The notes beneath the pieces were generated by a model. It saw only the letters and a program-made list of their open reading frames with translations, did no database searches and was not told the origin of the DNA. From Variovorax sp. KK3 (GTDB lineage Bacteria; Pseudomonadota; Gammaproteobacteria; Burkholderiales; Burkholderiaceae_C): a stretch of 64,000 nucleotides of DNA. The translations under genes were made by a program, and so were the position numbers. Below are positions 63,307 to 64,000 of this stretch, in pieces; positions within the stretch are counted from its first letter, which is position 1; every line of letters begins with the position of its first letter. Where the stretch lies: NCBI RefSeq assembly GCF_001984055.1, contig NZ_LYVO01000002.1, positions 1 through 64,000 on the forward strand, read 5' to 3'.

Positions 63307-64000
63307 CCACCAGATCGCCACAGATCGCCATCCGCGCCACGCACATGCGAGGCGGCACCAGCAAGGGGGTGTTCTTCACGCCCGCCGACCTGCCCGAGGA
63401 AGCGCGCCGGTCCGGCGCGGCACGCGATGCCCTGATGCTGCGCGTGACCGGCAGCCCCGACCCCTACGGCAAGCACATCGACGGCATGGGCGGCGCCACC
63501 TCCAGCACCAGCAAGGTCGTGATCGTCGGCGCGAGCACGCGCGCGGATTGCGACGTGGACTACCTGTTCGGCGCCGTGGCGATCGAATCGCCCGTGGTCG
63601 ACTGGAGCGGCAACTGCGGCAACCTCACGGCTGCCGTCGGTCCCTTCGCGATTGCGCGCGGCCTCGTGTCCGCACCGCTCGACGGCATGGCCGCGGTGCG
63701 GATCTGGCAGGCCAACATCCAGAAGAAGATCGTCGCGCACGTGCCCATGCAGGGCGGTGAGGTCCAGGAGACCGGTGACTTCGAACTCGACGGCGTCACC
63801 TTTCCCGCGGCGGAGATCAGGCTCGAGTTCCTGGCACCGGGCGCGGACGAAGACGGCGAAGGCGGTGCAATGTTCCCGACGGGACGCAAGGTCGACGTCA
63901 TCGAGGTGCCCGGCATCGGTGCCGTCGAAGCCACGCTGATCAACGCCGGCAACCCGACGATCTTCGTCGACGCGGCCACGCTGGGGCTGACCGGCGCGGA
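63303..64000 (+). CDS. PrpF-family isomerase (partial, runs off the window)
   Basis: First 232 residues of a protein continuing beyond the window end. Family features are ATHMRGGTSKGVFF, GKHIDGMGGATSSTSKV, WSGNCGNLTAAVGPFAI (the catalytic Cys) and AMFPTGRKVDVIEV, with INAGNPTIFVDA following. PrpF-family proteins isomerise methylaconitate, aconitate or 4-oxalomesaconate between isomers. The ATG overlaps the lactonase stop. Together with the aconitase-like gene it suggests conversion of a tricarboxylate into a TCA-cycle intermediate. Confidence 0.9.
   Translation, partial: MTTRSPQIAIRATHMRGGTSKGVFFTPADLPEEARRSGAARDALMLRVTGSPDPYGKHIDGMGGATSSTSKVVIVGASTRADCDVDYLFGAVAIESPVVDWSGNCGNLTAAVGPFAIARGLVSAPLDGMAAVRIWQANIQKKIVAHVPMQGGEVQETGDFELDGVTFPAAEIRLEFLAPGADEDGEGGAMFPTGRKVDVIEVPGIGAVEATLINAGNPTIFVDAATLGLTGA

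Overview
The window is a stretch of high-GC bacterial chromosome, almost entirely coding on both strands. Several features point to a betaproteobacterium of the Burkholderiales, most likely Comamonadaceae (Variovorax-like). These are the folC-dedD-cvpA-purF-metZ and pyrG-kdsA-eno-ftsB gene orders, six periplasmic Bug/TctC solute receptors, Tat-exported copper proteins, and frequent GTG/TTG starts. This is inference from gene content, not a database match. I see no insertion sequence, prophage, integrase (other than XerD), rRNA or CRISPR array. No gene-free stretch exceeds 300 bases; the longest are 59950-60163 (promoter region), 31240-31430, 39545-39707 and 18943-19096 (minisatellite).

Layout. 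1-2866 (minus): argG, ppnP, a secreted repeat protein and an ArsC-like reductase. 2913-9819 (plus): folC, a SPOR-domain protein, cvpA, purF, metZ, gltX, followed by a tRNA-Ala/Glu/Asp cluster and a strong terminator (to 10250). 10299-10904: an orphan methyltransferase. 10933-15362: a copper-handling locus (His-rich Cys protein, small secreted protein, TolC-type lipoprotein, multicopper oxidase, CusF-like chaperone, plus a convergent 54-residue gene). 15511-20601: transporter and receptor genes around xerD. 20620-23012: DUF455 protein, gamma-carbonic anhydrase-like protein and Hsp33. 23070-28993 (minus): pyrG-kdsA-DUF1330-eno-ftsB and two downstream genes. 29118-34583: coaBC, a membrane protein, dut, a glycine-zipper lipoprotein, divergent FKBP and 2-OG oxygenase genes, and a small lipoprotein. 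34651-39544 (minus): dapA-bamC-MBL hydrolase, methyltransferase, 46-residue membrane peptide and an MFS transporter. 39708-46553: parE, a lytic transglycosylase, a kelch protein, parC and a small membrane protein. 46655-48246: an M23 peptidase and an L,D-transpeptidase.

The accessory and most interesting part is 48392-64000. First, a five-gene minus-strand operon (Bug, enoyl-CoA hydratase, ADP-forming acyl-CoA synthetase, Bug, 2-hydroxyacid dehydrogenase) is divergent from an IclR regulator, with a perfect 9-bp inverted repeat between them. After a stand-alone peptidoglycan-binding/CHAP amidase comes a second cluster. It holds an aconitase-family hydratase, a TctC-like receptor, a GntR regulator with two winged-helix domains, another Bug receptor and, divergently, a beta-propeller lactonase overlapping a PrpF-family isomerase cut by the window end. 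Two promoter regions of this cluster share a near-identical TGATCA-centred site. The simplest reading is uptake and isomerisation/hydration of an unusual tricarboxylate (trans-aconitate-like, perhaps arriving as a lactone), feeding into the TCA cycle; the substrate is not provable from sequence.

Recurring regulatory themes are very short or leaderless transcripts (TANNNT placed 6-8 bases before the ATG at several genes), overlapping ATGA/GTGA stop-starts inside operons, and a LexA-type palindrome over the parE promoter.
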